Source: Chelativorans sp. AA-79 (lineage in GTDB: Bacteria > Pseudomonadota > Alphaproteobacteria > Rhizobiales > Rhizobiaceae). Taken from it: a stretch of DNA of 64,000 bases. Below the pieces are notes generated by a model. It made no database searches. It was given only the letters and a program-made list of their open reading frames with translations, and was not told the origin of the DNA. Positions 35,548 to 44,590 of the stretch are shown here, in pieces (within the stretch, counting starts at the first letter, position 1; each line of letters starts with the position of its first letter). The stretch covers positions 3,674,001 to 3,738,000 of the forward strand of contig NZ_CP120361.1 in assembly GCF_029457495.1 (NCBI RefSeq). Reading direction: 5' to 3'. A program made the position numbers and the translations under genes.

Positions 35548-35653
35548 ACTTGCACCTTTTTATTCTGATGGCCGTGCCCGGCACTCTGGTGTCTGCCCAT
35601 ACGGCACAGCATGAACACTAGACCGGAGCTGGAGCGAGGAGACGGAGGCGCAC

Positions 35654-36400
35654 TCAGTCCTCGACGTGGTCGTGGCCACCGATGCGACCGGGCCGCCAGT
35701 AGCCTTCAGAAGAAATCCTGTCGCGAGTGAACCCGCGTCCGATCAGATGGTGGCGTTGGGCCCGCACATTGCTGGTCTCGCCGATAAGGTAGGCATAACC
35801 GTCGCCTTCGGGAAACTCGAATCCGGCGATGCGGTCGAGCATGATCGAACTCGGGCCAGCATGGACCCCGTTGCGGTGGATCCATTCGATCTTCGCGTCG
35901 GCCTGCGTCGTCAATTCCTGTTCGTCCTCGGCGCCAGACACCTCGATGAAGGCGAAGGCGCGCGTGCCTGCCGGCATGTCTTCGATGATATGCAGGATCG
36001 CCGGAATGCAGGTTTCGTCGCCGCAAAGCACATGCCAGTCGGCGGACGGGTTGAACACCGTACGGCCGCGTGGGCCGCGTGCGACGATCTCGTCGCCGGC
36101 CTTTGCGTTGCACGCCCAGGTCGGAGCGGGTGTCGTGCCATGAAGGACGAAATCGACGGCCAGCCGCTTCGCAGCCTTGTCGAATGACCGGATCGTGTAG
36201 TCACGGCGTCCGGTCTCTCCATCCGCCAGCGGCACCTGCATCACCAACGCCTGCCCGGGCTTGTAGTCGAACGTGTCGAGATTGTCGGCGGTGAGCACCA
36301 CACGGCGCATGCGCGGCGCGACGTCGAGCGACTCGACGACGGTGAACTTCCATTCCGGAAGATTGGGGCGGCGCGGGGGAGTTGAAGCGAAAGTAGTCAT
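35654..36400 (-). CDS. Siderophore-interacting protein, NADPH-dependent ferric-chelate reductase
   Basis: 248 residues. The FAD-binding motif RRDYTIRSFD is at about residue 65, followed by the SIP-family NPSADWHVLCGDETCIPAILHIIEDMP and the C-terminal GYWRPGRIGGHDH. These reduce Fe(III) in imported chelates in the cytoplasm. It is in the iron block, on the same strand and just upstream of the NtaA-type monooxygenase (gap 107 bases), so both may be on one transcript. Confidence 0.9.
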   Translation of the reverse strand: MTTFASTPPRRPNLPEWKFTVVESLDVAPRMRRVVLTADNLDTFDYKPGQALVMQVPLADGETGRRDYTIRSFDKAAKRLAVDFVLHGTTPAPTWACNAKAGDEIVARGPRGRTVFNPSADWHVLCGDETCIPAILHIIEDMPAGTRAFAFIEVSGAEDEQELTTQADAKIEWIHRNGVHAGPSSIMLDRIAGFEFPEGDGYAYLIGETSNVRAQRHHLIGRGFTRDRISSEGYWRPGRIGGHDHVED

Positions 36401-36650
36401 GAGAGATGCCCTATGGACGTGTCACCGACAGACTGGTGTTCCGCTTGTCGATCACCGTCCTGCGAGGACAAGACCGCCTGGAAGCGAGAACGAGGAACAT
36501 GAATGCGCGCCTACCATCTCGCGAGAGACGCGCCGGCTGATGTTTAGCACTTATGCGGTTTTGATCAAGATAAGTTGACAATTGCCATCATGTTTTATCG
36601 TCGCACTGTGCGGTACGTTCAAATGACGTGTGTGGGGCCGAAATTGCTGA
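36401..36650. other. Intergenic region upstream of the siderophore-interacting protein gene
   Basis: AT-rich around 36540-36610, where promoters should lie. It ends at the stop of the EamA pseudogene, which points the same way. No gene or clear repeat was seen. Confidence 0.5.
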
Positions 36651-37195
36651 TCAAGCGAGCGAGAAGCCGCCGCGTATCGGCAACCGGGGCAGCCAGCATC
36701 CCAAAGCCGCACCCATCCCTTGCAAACCCGTCCATTGGAGGCCGTCAGGAGAATCGCCGGCGCGCATGACGAACGCGTTCACCAGGCCGTAGACGATCCA
36801 GAAGGCGAGTGCGCTGACCGCCGACAGAATGCCGAGCAGGATCGCGCGCCTATCCTCGATTTCGCGGCGCTGATCGCTGCAGTGTTTACCACCCCCACGT
36901 CAAACGTGTTCAAGGCAAGCGGAAGCTCGAGCGCGAGCCAGGGTGCTGAACGACCCCGCATGTTGGCGACGGTTGCGAGAAATACCGGCATGGTGCCGAT
37001 GATGAGTGGCGGGAGCGCGGCTCCTGCCAGTTTGACGGCAAAGGCGGCACTCACGAAATTGCCGACATAGCCGACACCTCCGAGTAGAAAGCCGATCGTC
37101 ATGCGGGAGCACGAAATGCCGGTCGGCCGAAAGCGCGGGTGCAGCATCAGCAACGCGCAGGCCACCCCGAAGATGCCATAATGTGCGATCGTCAA
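36651..37195 (-). pseudogene. EamA/DMT-type transporter remnant, frameshifted and 5'-truncated
   Basis: Membrane-protein sequence reads GFLLGGVGYVGNFVSAAFAVK and LAGAALPPLIIGTMPVFLATVANM in one frame. Around 36855-36870 it passes into a second frame, which reads EDRRAILLGILSAVSALAFWIVYGLVNAF and stops at 36651. No full N-terminal helix set is present upstream. About half of a ten-helix drug/metabolite transporter remains; non-functional. Confidence 0.72.
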
Positions 37196-37235
37196 TCCCG
37201 CGTCTTGCGCTCACCTTTGGCGCTCACGCATTCGG

Positions 37236-38347
37236 TCAAATGTCGATGTCGACCCAGATGGCAGCGTGGTCGGAGCCCGCGTCCTGCTTGCGTTTCAGTT
37301 CCTCATAGACCTCCCACCGGACGGGTCGTGAGCCGGGCCACATGCCCCGCCGGAAGAGACCACCCTTCTCGATCCGTTCGAAGAGCGCGGGAGACAGAAG
37401 GAGATAGTCGATCTTGTTCGACGCATTGCACAAGCCATAGGTGCCGGGCCAGCCACCATCATCGAAGGCCGGATGCGCGAAGGCATCCTTGAGGTCGCTG
37501 TCGGTCAGAAGCGGCATCAGCGGGGCACTCTCCGGCGTGTCGTTGAGGTCGCCTATCACGGCAATGTTCTCCTGGCCGTCGGCGATCAGTTCCTCATAGA
37601 TCGACTTGATCCGCTCGGCCTGTGTCCGTCTCTTGGCATTGTTGGCGGTGACGCTGCCATAGCCCTTGCTCTTCAGATGATTCACCAGCACGACGAGCGG
37701 ATTGCCAGTCGGCGTCGTGATGAAGAAGACGGGGCAATCCCGGGAAAAGAGCGGATTCCCCTTCTCGTCCTGGTCGTCCACATGACTGCGCATCATCCCG
37801 ATGGGATAGCCGTCGCGTGTGACAAGCCCGACGTCAATGCTGCGCTCGTCATTGCCGTCGATCACCATGACGTGGCGGAACGGTGTACCACCCATGGCGC
37901 CTATGATTTCCTTGTTGAAAGCAGCGAGGACCGGACGGCTTTCCGCCTCCACCACGCCCAGGACATCGGCTTTCACGTCGATCATGACCCGCGCGGTGTT
38001 GTGCATGGCATGCTCGTTATCGGCTCATCGCGCAGTTCCAGAGAGCCGACCCAGTCCGCCCTCCCCTCGGCGATGATCTCGATGCCGCCGGCTTTGGGCC
38101 TCTTCACCAGGCCGCCGCGGTTGCGGCGCAGAATGACGAACGGTCCGGTGTCGGACTTTTCAAGGCCAAGGTCGAGCATGAGTTCGGCCATTTTGCGTTT
38201 GCGTGCGGCCGGATAGGTGCTCTCGCCCAGGAGCGCGTTAAGCGCCGCGAAAGCCTCCAAGATTGGCTTGCCCTCCTCCCATGTGTCGAGGTTCATCGCC
38301 TTGGCGCGGTCGAACAGATTCTCAACATTGTAGGCCGCAAGCCGCAT
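37236..38347 (-). pseudogene. Endonuclease/exonuclease/phosphatase-family protein, single frameshift
   Basis: The 5' part (from 38347) encodes MRLAAYNVENLFDRAKAMN and continues to LELRDEPI. At about 38010-38020 the frame changes, and the rest continues as NEHAMHNTARVMIDVKADVLGVVEAESRPVL through VLVNHLKSKGYGS, AVIGDLNDTPESAPL and SDHAAIWVDIDI to 37236. The active-site set of the DNase I-like fold (Asn, Glu, His-Lys, GDLND, SDH) is complete across both frames. One missing base separates the two parts, so this is either a recent mutation or a sequence error. Joined, the product would be about 370 residues. Confidence 0.82.
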
Positions 38348-38429
38348 GATCCTGCCCTCTGGCGCCGCGTACGACGTGAGCTGTTGTGCTGTGCCGCAGG
38401 TATATCTCACTGTATCTGGCGATGTTTGA

Positions 38430-38586
38430 CAGTTCGGTGACCGAGGTCCGCTTCTTCCACTTCGCAACTGTCTTCTGATTGATGCCGTAGCGCTTTGCCA
38501 GCACTCTCAGGCTCTCTTGAACTATGCTGTGTCGCTCGACGGACCGCCGCTGTCGTTGTGGCGCTCCCATGGTGAACCTGGCCCAT
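38430..38586 (-). mobile_element. IS481-type transposase N-terminal remnant
   Basis: The segment starts MGQVHHGSATTTAAVRRATQHS, shifts frame, and continues QESLRVLAKRYGINQKTVAKWKKRTSV before losing similarity. This is the familiar first 50 residues of IS481-type transposases (helix-turn-helix). The catalytic part is absent. A relic of an insertion at the edge of the decay zone. Confidence 0.72.
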
Positions 38587-38634
38587 AGCGCATCCTTCCA
38601 TCGGTTGGAAACAATGCACCATCAAAACCCGGGA

Positions 38635-39564
38635 TCAAACACTTCCGCGACCCTCGCCAAAATCGCGGGCGACCTCGTCCTGCAGCCACCGCAGGAATAC
38701 GCTGACCTTGGGCTGTTCAGTGCTCGATGGCGCGCAGACGAAATACCAGGAAGACCGTGTCGGCATCTCGGGACCGAATGGGCAGATCAGCAGGCCGGCC
38801 CTTAGGTCGTCGACCACGAGGGATTGTCGCGCAAGGGCCACCCCTTGGCCAGCCACGGCGGCTTGAAGCGCCATGGCCGTGTCGTTGTAGGCCGGCCCCT
38901 TTTCGGCGTCGACACCCGCCACTTGCGCGTGCTTCAGCCAATTGCGCCAATTGGGTCCGTCCTCCTCGCGCGATACCAGAAGGTCGTGAAGGAGCACATG
39001 GCGGCTAAGATCAGCCGGCTCGCGCAGGACGTGTGAGCCCTTCAGGAGGCGCGGCGAACAGACCGGAAAAGCGCGGTCGTCCATCAACGGCACGACATGC
39101 AGGCGGGGATAGGCACCCTGTCCGTCACGAATGGCGAGGTCAAACTCTTCCGACTCAATGTCGACGAGGCGATGGCTCGTCGAGATCATCGGGTCGATGT
39201 CCGGGTGAGCTTCACGGAAGCGCGTGAGACGCGGGATTAGCCATTTGGTGGCAAAGGACTGCACCGTGCTTATCTTCAACTGGCCGGACTCCTCGGCAGG
39301 CCGAAGCCGGCTTGTTTCGGCCGCCATCATGTCGAAGGCATCGCACAGGGGGGGCAGATAACCGCGGCCGGCCTGCGTCAGCTCGAGCCTGCGATTGTAG
39401 CGTTGGAACAACCGCACCCCCAGCATCTCCTCCAGAGCCTTGATCTGGTGGCTGACGGCAGCCTGAGTCACGAACAGTTCTTCGGCCGCCTTGGTGAAGG
39501 ACAAGTGGCGCGCCGCGGCCTCGAAGGCCCGCAGGGCGTTGAGTGGCGGAAGACGTCTGGCCAT
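38635..39564 (-). CDS. LysR-family regulator, GcvA-like
   Basis: 309 residues. MARRLPPLNALRAFEAAARHLSFTKAAEELFVTQAAVSHQIKALEEMLG is the GcvA-type N-terminus; FATKWLIPRLTRFREAHPDID and IESEEFDLAIRDGQGAYP follow in the effector domain. Divergent from the DUF1127 gene across 139 bases, and that arrangement makes the small gene its likeliest target. Apart from a few short strings, nothing identifies a ligand. Confidence 0.92.
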   Translation of the reverse strand: MARRLPPLNALRAFEAAARHLSFTKAAEELFVTQAAVSHQIKALEEMLGVRLFQRYNRRLELTQAGRGYLPPLCDAFDMMAAETSRLRPAEESGQLKISTVQSFATKWLIPRLTRFREAHPDIDPMISTSHRLVDIESEEFDLAIRDGQGAYPRLHVVPLMDDRAFPVCSPRLLKGSHVLREPADLSRHVLLHDLLVSREEDGPNWRNWLKHAQVAGVDAEKGPAYNDTAMALQAAVAGQGVALARQSLVVDDLRAGLLICPFGPEMPTRSSWYFVCAPSSTEQPKVSVFLRWLQDEVARDFGEGRGSV

Positions 39565-39703
39565 TCATTCTCTCGCATAAAATCACCTCATCCGAATTCT
39601 GAGAAATCGTCGTTTGTGATGCAAGTCTCAATTGGTCTAGCACTGTTGCAGAAGAACAGCTTGGCGCACCGGCAGAGTGAAGTTGCGCCAAAGGAGGCTG
39701 AAG

Positions 39704-39967
39704 ATGACATATGTTTCGTCGAGAGTGCGGGAGACGGTGGCCCCAGGGATTGACCGCAAATCCAGGCTCACATTAGCTGCGCTCACATCATTTCTGACTT
39801 TTCCGAGACTGTTTCGCCAGTGGCGGCAACGCGTGTCGGACCGGCGACATCTTTCGGAACTGGATGACCATATCCTCGCCGACTTCGGCCTAACGCGACA
39901 GGAGGTTATCGATGAGGCGGCAAAACCGTTTTGGCGGCCGCTCGATCCAGGCTCCGGGAGGTCATGA
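39704..39967 (+). CDS. DUF1127 (YjiS-like) small protein
   Basis: 87 residues with a strong ribosome site (AAAGGAGG) 7 bases before the ATG at 39704. The C-terminal DUF1127 motif is complete: QRVSDRRHLSELDDHILADFGLTRQEVIDEA, preceded by a hydrophobic/basic segment. Such proteins are common in alphaproteobacteria, often stress- or phosphate-linked, and some bind RNA. Divergent from a LysR gene. A perfect hairpin begins at its stop codon. Confidence 0.85.
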   Translation: MTYVSSRVRETVAPGIDRKSRLTLAALTSFLTFPRLFRQWRQRVSDRRHLSELDDHILADFGLTRQEVIDEAAKPFWRPLDPGSGRS

Positions 39968-39992
39968 CCATTCACTGCTGGTGAATGGTCAT
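39964..39992. other. Perfect hairpin after the DUF1127 gene
   Basis: Arms ATGACCATTCAC (39964-39975) and GTGAATGGTCAT (39981-39992) with a 5-base loop, beginning at the stop codon. The right arm can instead pair with CATTCACC (39990-39997). No T-run follows on either strand. It may stabilise the 3' ends of the two converging transcripts. Confidence 0.65.
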
Positions 39993-40061
39993 TCACCCGA
40001 GACATGTCCCGACGCTCCAGCCGAGCACCGCAGCAGGTATGCCGACGTCGCGGCGGCCGCA

Positions 40062-41150
40062 TCAAGCCTTCGCCCGAACCGTCCCGCCGCGCTCGTACCA
40101 GCCCTTGCTGCGGTTCACGATCCACACCACCGAAAGCATGACCGGCACTTCCACGAGCACGCCCACCACCGTGGCAAGGGCCGCCCCGGAGTTCAACCCG
40201 AACAGCACGATGGCCGCGGCGACGGCAAGCTCGAAGAAATTCGATGCCCCGATCAGCGCGGAGGGGCCGGCGACACAATGCTGTTCGCCGGACAGGCGGT
40301 TGAGCAGATAGGCAAGGCCCGAGTTGAAATAGACCTGGATCAGGATCGGCACCGCCAGAAGCGCGATCACCAGCGGCTGGGAGATGATCTGCTCGCCCTG
40401 GAAGCCGAAGAGCAAGACCAGCGTGGCAAGCAGCGCCATCAGTGAGAGCGGCTGCAGTTTCGCGAGAAACTCGTCCAGCCCGGCCTGACCGCCGGTCGCC
40501 AGCAGCCTTCTGCGCAGCACCTGTGCCACGACGACCGGCAGCAGGATATAAAGGACCACGGACAGAAGAAGCGTCTCCCACGGCACGGTGATCGCAGAAA
40601 GGCCGAGCAGGAGACCGACGATGGGCGCGAAGGCGACGATCATGATGGCATCGTTGAGCGCCACCTGGGAGAGCGTGAAGTTCGGCTCGCCGCGCGTCAG
40701 GTTCGACCAGACGAAGACCATCGCCGTGCAGGGAGCGGCGGCCAGGATGATCAGGCCGGCAATATAGGACTCGATCTGGTCCGCCGGCAGGAGCGGCCGG
40801 AAGAGCCAGCCGATGAACAGCCATCCGAGCAAAGCCATGGAAAAGGGCTTCACCGCCCAGTTGACGAACAGCGTGACGCTGATGCCGCGCCAGTAGTTGC
40901 CGATCCGGGCGAGCGAGGCGAAGTCGACCTTGAGCAGCATCGGCACGATCATCAGCCAGATCAGCACAGCGACCGGGAGGTTCACCTGGGCGACCTCGGC
41001 AGCGGCGATGATGCCGAAGACGCCGGGCAGCAAATGGCCAAGGGCGATGCCGGCAACGATGCACAGCGCCACCCAGATGGTCAGGTACTTCTCGAAAAAG
41101 CTGATGCCTGCCGGAGCAACCTCTCCGGTCTCGATCACGTGATCGGTCAT
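40062..41150 (-). CDS. acr3: ACR3-family arsenite efflux permease
   Basis: 362 residues with about ten membrane helices. The ACR3 signature is intact: AAPCTAMVFVWSNLTRGEPNFTLSQVALND, with the conserved Cys. It exports As(III) across the inner membrane. Third gene of arsR-arsC-acr3, 19 bases after arsC. No ArsA ATPase gene is nearby, so efflux probably runs on the proton gradient. Confidence 0.95.
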   Translation of the reverse strand: MTDHVIETGEVAPAGISFFEKYLTIWVALCIVAGIALGHLLPGVFGIIAAAEVAQVNLPVAVLIWLMIVPMLLKVDFASLARIGNYWRGISVTLFVNWAVKPFSMALLGWLFIGWLFRPLLPADQIESYIAGLIILAAAPCTAMVFVWSNLTRGEPNFTLSQVALNDAIMIVAFAPIVGLLLGLSAITVPWETLLLSVVLYILLPVVVAQVLRRRLLATGGQAGLDEFLAKLQPLSLMALLATLVLLFGFQGEQIISQPLVIALLAVPILIQVYFNSGLAYLLNRLSGEQHCVAGPSALIGASNFFELAVAAAIVLFGLNSGAALATVVGVLVEVPVMLSVVWIVNRSKGWYERGGTVRAKA

Positions 41151-41169
41151 AATGATCCTTGTCTTTGTT

Positions 41170-41679
41170 TCAGCCGGCTTTCGGCATGTCGCGGCCGATC
41201 TCGTCCAGCCGATTTTGCAGGCTGAGCCTGTCGAGGCTGGCCACCGGCAGATTGACGAAAATCGAGATCCGCTGCCGCATCATGCGCATCGTATCGGCAA
41301 AGGCAAAGCGCTGCTCCGCCTCGGTACCCGTTGCAGCGGATGGATCGGGAACGCCCCAATGGGCCGTCATCGGCTGGCCGGGCCAGACCGGGCAGGTTTC
41401 GTTGGCGGCGTCGTCGCAGACGGTGAAGACGAAATCGAGCTTCGGCGCGCCTGGCTTCGCAAACTCGTCCCAGGATTTCGAGCGCAGCCCGGCGGTCTGA
41501 TAGCCCCGCTGGCGCAGCAGATCGAGCGCGTAGGGATGCACCTTGCCGCGGGGCTGGCTGCCGGCGCTGAAGGCCTTGAAGCGGCCTTCACCATGCCGGT
41601 TCAAGAGGCATTCGGCGATGATCGACCGGGCTGAATTGTGCGTGCACAGAAACAGGACGTTGTAAACTCTATCATTCAC
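41170..41679 (-). CDS. arsC: Arsenate reductase, low-molecular-weight phosphatase fold
   Basis: 169 residues from a GTG at 41679 with AGGAGG upstream; longer in-frame starts are inside arsR. The active-site loop is LCTHNSARS (Cx5R) at about residues 11-19. VFTVCDDAANETCPVWPG carries two further Cys in the region used for the disulfide relay, and DPSAATGTEAEQRFAF holds the catalytic Asp. It reduces arsenate to arsenite for export by Acr3, probably with thioredoxin or glutathione. Confidence 0.93.
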   Translation of the reverse strand: MNDRVYNVLFLCTHNSARSIIAECLLNRHGEGRFKAFSAGSQPRGKVHPYALDLLRQRGYQTAGLRSKSWDEFAKPGAPKLDFVFTVCDDAANETCPVWPGQPMTAHWGVPDPSAATGTEAEQRFAFADTMRMMRQRISIFVNLPVASLDRLSLQNRLDEIGRDMPKAG

Positions 41680-41690
41680 GGAACCACCTC

Positions 41691-42023
41691 CTAGCATTCG
41701 CATGTCACCGCCTCGATTGCCGGGCGACAAAGCTCCGGCGCGCCATTGCAGCAGTCTTCCATCAGGTAAGCGAGAAGGTCGCGGAAGCCGGTCATGTCGG
41801 CGAAGTACCGGATGACCCTGCCCTCGCGCTCAGCCCGCACCAGCCCCGCATGGGTGAGGATCTTCAGGTGCGTCGACATCGTGTTCTGCACAACGTCCAG
41901 CCGCGCGGCAATCTCGCCCGCGGGAATTCCCTCCGTCCCTGTCCTGACCAGGAGTCGAAAGATTTCGAGCCGGGTTTCCTGGCCGAGCGCCGACAAGGCG
42001 GCGAGAGCAAATCTCTTTTCCAT
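41691..42023 (-). CDS. arsR: ArsR-family arsenic-responsive repressor
   Basis: 110 residues: winged helix (GIPAGEIAARLDVVQNTMSTHLKILTHAGLVRAEREGRVIRYF) and a Cys-rich C-terminus (EDCCNGAPELC, then TCEC) that probably binds As(III), as in the alphaproteobacterial type with C-terminal thiols. Promoter-proximal gene of the arsenic operon, so it represses its own operon. Confidence 0.93.
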   Translation of the reverse strand: MEKRFALAALSALGQETRLEIFRLLVRTGTEGIPAGEIAARLDVVQNTMSTHLKILTHAGLVRAEREGRVIRYFADMTGFRDLLAYLMEDCCNGAPELCRPAIEAVTCEC

Positions 42024-42442
42024 ATATCTGTGGTTCCCGATTCATGATGTGCATAGCACGAGAGGCCGGATGTGTAAACTCCGATGCGAGGGCGTGCGGA
42101 TGTAGGGGGAGCAAATCGGCACACTACACAGAACTGATATGGGCCCGCGACGGCCCGGCCTCGGTTTCCAGCCGATTGGCGGTCATCCGCCAGATCGACG
42201 AGGCGACCGGGGTTTGTTACGAGTGCCAGTGGAGCGTGCGAGCGGTCCGGCGCGGGCGGCGCTGCGACGGAAGCATACAAGTGACGGCCGCTGCCCGATG
42301 GTGCGGCGGCCGCTTGTCCGTCTATGGGACGGCGCTGTATTCCTTGGACTTGAACGACCGATGAACGACCGAACTCGGCGCATCGGCGACCTTGCGCCTG
42401 TGCAAGATACGGTACGTCCAATCGGAGCGATCCGCGTCCTTC
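42024..42442. other. Intergenic region without an identified gene
   Basis: About 420 bases between arsR (reading left) and the 3' end of the phosphatase gene. Several open frames exist on both strands but their Arg/Cys-rich compositions show no family resemblance. The ars promoter lies near its left edge (AT-rich, about 42024-42075). Confidence 0.5.
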
Positions 42443-44366
42443 TTAGCCCAGAAGGGCATTGTCATCACGCTTGATCGCGATGATCGAAGAGCGTGGCAGC
42501 TTGCCCTCACCGTCCGGAAAGGGTGCATCCGGGTGCTGGATGCCGACGAACAAAGTGCGGCGGTCGGCCGACCAGCAGAGCCCCGTCACCTCGCTACCGT
42601 AAGGGCCAGTGAGGAAGCGCTGGATCTCGCCGGTCACGGGATCGCCAACGAGCATCTGGTTATTGCCCTGGCCGGCAAAGTCACCCTCGTTGCTGTCGTC
42701 GCCATCCGTCTGGATCCAGAGCAGACCGGTCGTATCCATCACCATGCCGTCGGGCGAGTTGAACATGTTGCCGGTGTTGATGTTCGGGCTTCCTGCATAG
42801 GGGCCCTCGCTGTGGACGGAGGGATTGCCGGCCATGACGTAGAGGTCCCATTCGAAGATCGACGAGGCGTGGTTGTTGCCACCCGGCCGCCAGCGGACGA
42901 TCTGGCCGTATTCGTTGGTCTCGCGCGGGTTCACCGCGTTGACCGTCATGGCGTCTCCGCCCGCATTGGTGCGGATCGAGCCGTCGTCGCTCTTCGCGCC
43001 GCGGCGGCTGTTGTTGGTGAGGCAGCAATAGGCCTCGGTCGCCATCGGGTTCACGGCCACCCACTCGGGGCGGTCCATCGTCGTGGCGCCCACATTCGAT
43101 GCCGCCGTGCGGGTGAAGATCGAGATCTCGGCCGCAGACATGCCGGTCGCTTCAGGCGTGAGCGCGAGCCAGGAGCCGGTCTGGTCCTCATTAAACTTGG
43201 CGACGTAGAGCGTGCCCTCGTCGAGCAGGGTCGAGGTGTCGCCGCCCGGCACATAGACGTCGCGCGACACCCACTTGTAGAGGAACTCGCCTCGCTCGTC
43301 GTCGCCCATATAAACGACCACACGGCCATCGGGCGCCAGGGTGCAGGCGGCGTTCTCGTGCTTGAAGCGGCCGAGCGCGGTGCGCTTCACCGGTGTCGAG
43401 GACGGATCCGCAGGGTCGATCTCCACGATCCAGCCGGCGCGGTGCGGCTCGTTCGGATTCTTGCTGACATCGAAGCGCTCGTCGAACCTCTCGTAGGCGT
43501 ATTGCCCTTCATCGCTGATGCCATAGCGCTTGTAGCCCGCGGCGACCTTCTCGTCCGTCGGCATCTCGCCGGTGGCGCCGAAATAGCCGTTGAAGTTCTC
43601 CTCGCACGTCAGATAGGTGCCCCATGGCGTCTTGCCGGCGCCGCAATTGTTGAACGTGCCCAGGCTCTCGGTCCCGCTTGGGTCGGCCTCGGTCTTCATC
43701 AGATCGTGCCCGGCGGCGGGGCCGGAAATGCGCATCGGCGTGTTGTGGGTGATGCGGCGGTTGAAGGGGCTGTCCTTGACGACTTCCCAGCCATTCTCCC
43801 CCTCGCGCACTTCCATTACGGCCACGCCCTGAAGGTTCTGGAGCTTGCGCACCTCATCGGCGCTGGTGGGCACGCCGTCTTCGGTCTGCGGCAGGTTGAT
43901 CTTGCTGTTGACGTATTCATGGTTGACGGCGATCACCTGGCGGTTGCCGTCGACCACGAACAGTTCCATGCCGTCGGTGTTCTCGCCGAACACCTTGTCG
44001 GCCATCTCGACGCTGCCGCCGGTCTCGTTGTTGAAATCGCCTTCGGCCTCGGCGAAGAGAGGGTCGCCCCAGCTCACAAGCCTGCTCCAGGAATAGCCCT
44101 CGGGCACATGCACGGTGTGGTCCGTGAAAGTGGGGATCGGCTTGAAGGCAAAACGGCTGGTCTGTTGAGCCAGCGCGGAGGTGGAGTCCAGCAGGCCCAT
44201 TCCCATCACGGCCGCACCGGACCCGAAGGCAAGCACGCCGCCCAGGAAACCCACGGCGAGAAATCGCGCGTTCGACAACGCGGTCGAACTCCTGTTCCTT
44301 GGAGCGCGGGAATTTCAGCTCGTCCCACTCATCGGCGGACAAGGTGGCGGGGTCGATCTCTGTCAT
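42443..44366 (-). pseudogene. phoX: PhoX-family alkaline phosphatase, frameshifted in the Tat signal
   Basis: The true start appears to be the ATG at 44366 (AGGAG upstream): MTEIDPATLSADEWDELKF, then VERAISRRGF, a Tat motif. At about 44246-44253 an extra base shifts the frame; the other frame continues FLGGVLAFGSGAAVMGMGLL and then the whole mature protein, including ENFNGYFGATGEM, PDGRVVVYMGDDERGEFLYK and SPDGMVMDTTGLLWIQTDGD. PhoX enzymes are Ca/Fe-dependent periplasmic phosphatases exported by Tat. The later TTG at 44278 would give a protein without the arginine pair. Either a pseudogene, or a sequencing slip in GGGTTTCC. Confidence 0.85.
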
Positions 44367-44590
44367 CGCTTTCTCCTGGCTATATTGCTGGGTTTCGTCT
44401 GGCATGCGCCAAACCATTGCCCCCATGTAGCCGGGCCGTTTAACGGTTTGGTGACATAATGCGATCAAGCGCGCCATGCCTACGCCATCGATCGTCGATA
44501 ACGGCTCCCAACAAGGTTGACCGGCCTTGATCTCCGGCGGGAAGCGCATGCCAGGCATCGGGAGGAGCAGATATCCACCATGCTTCAACC

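Noticed and set aside
42024..42442. Small genes in the ars/PhoX gap
   Set aside because: Open frames exist on both strands but lack ribosome sites and any protein-like pattern.
42392..44443. 683-codon plus-strand open frame antisense to the PhoX gene
   Set aside because: Opposite strand carries the PhoX signature throughout; the antisense product is Val/Ala/His-rich noise.
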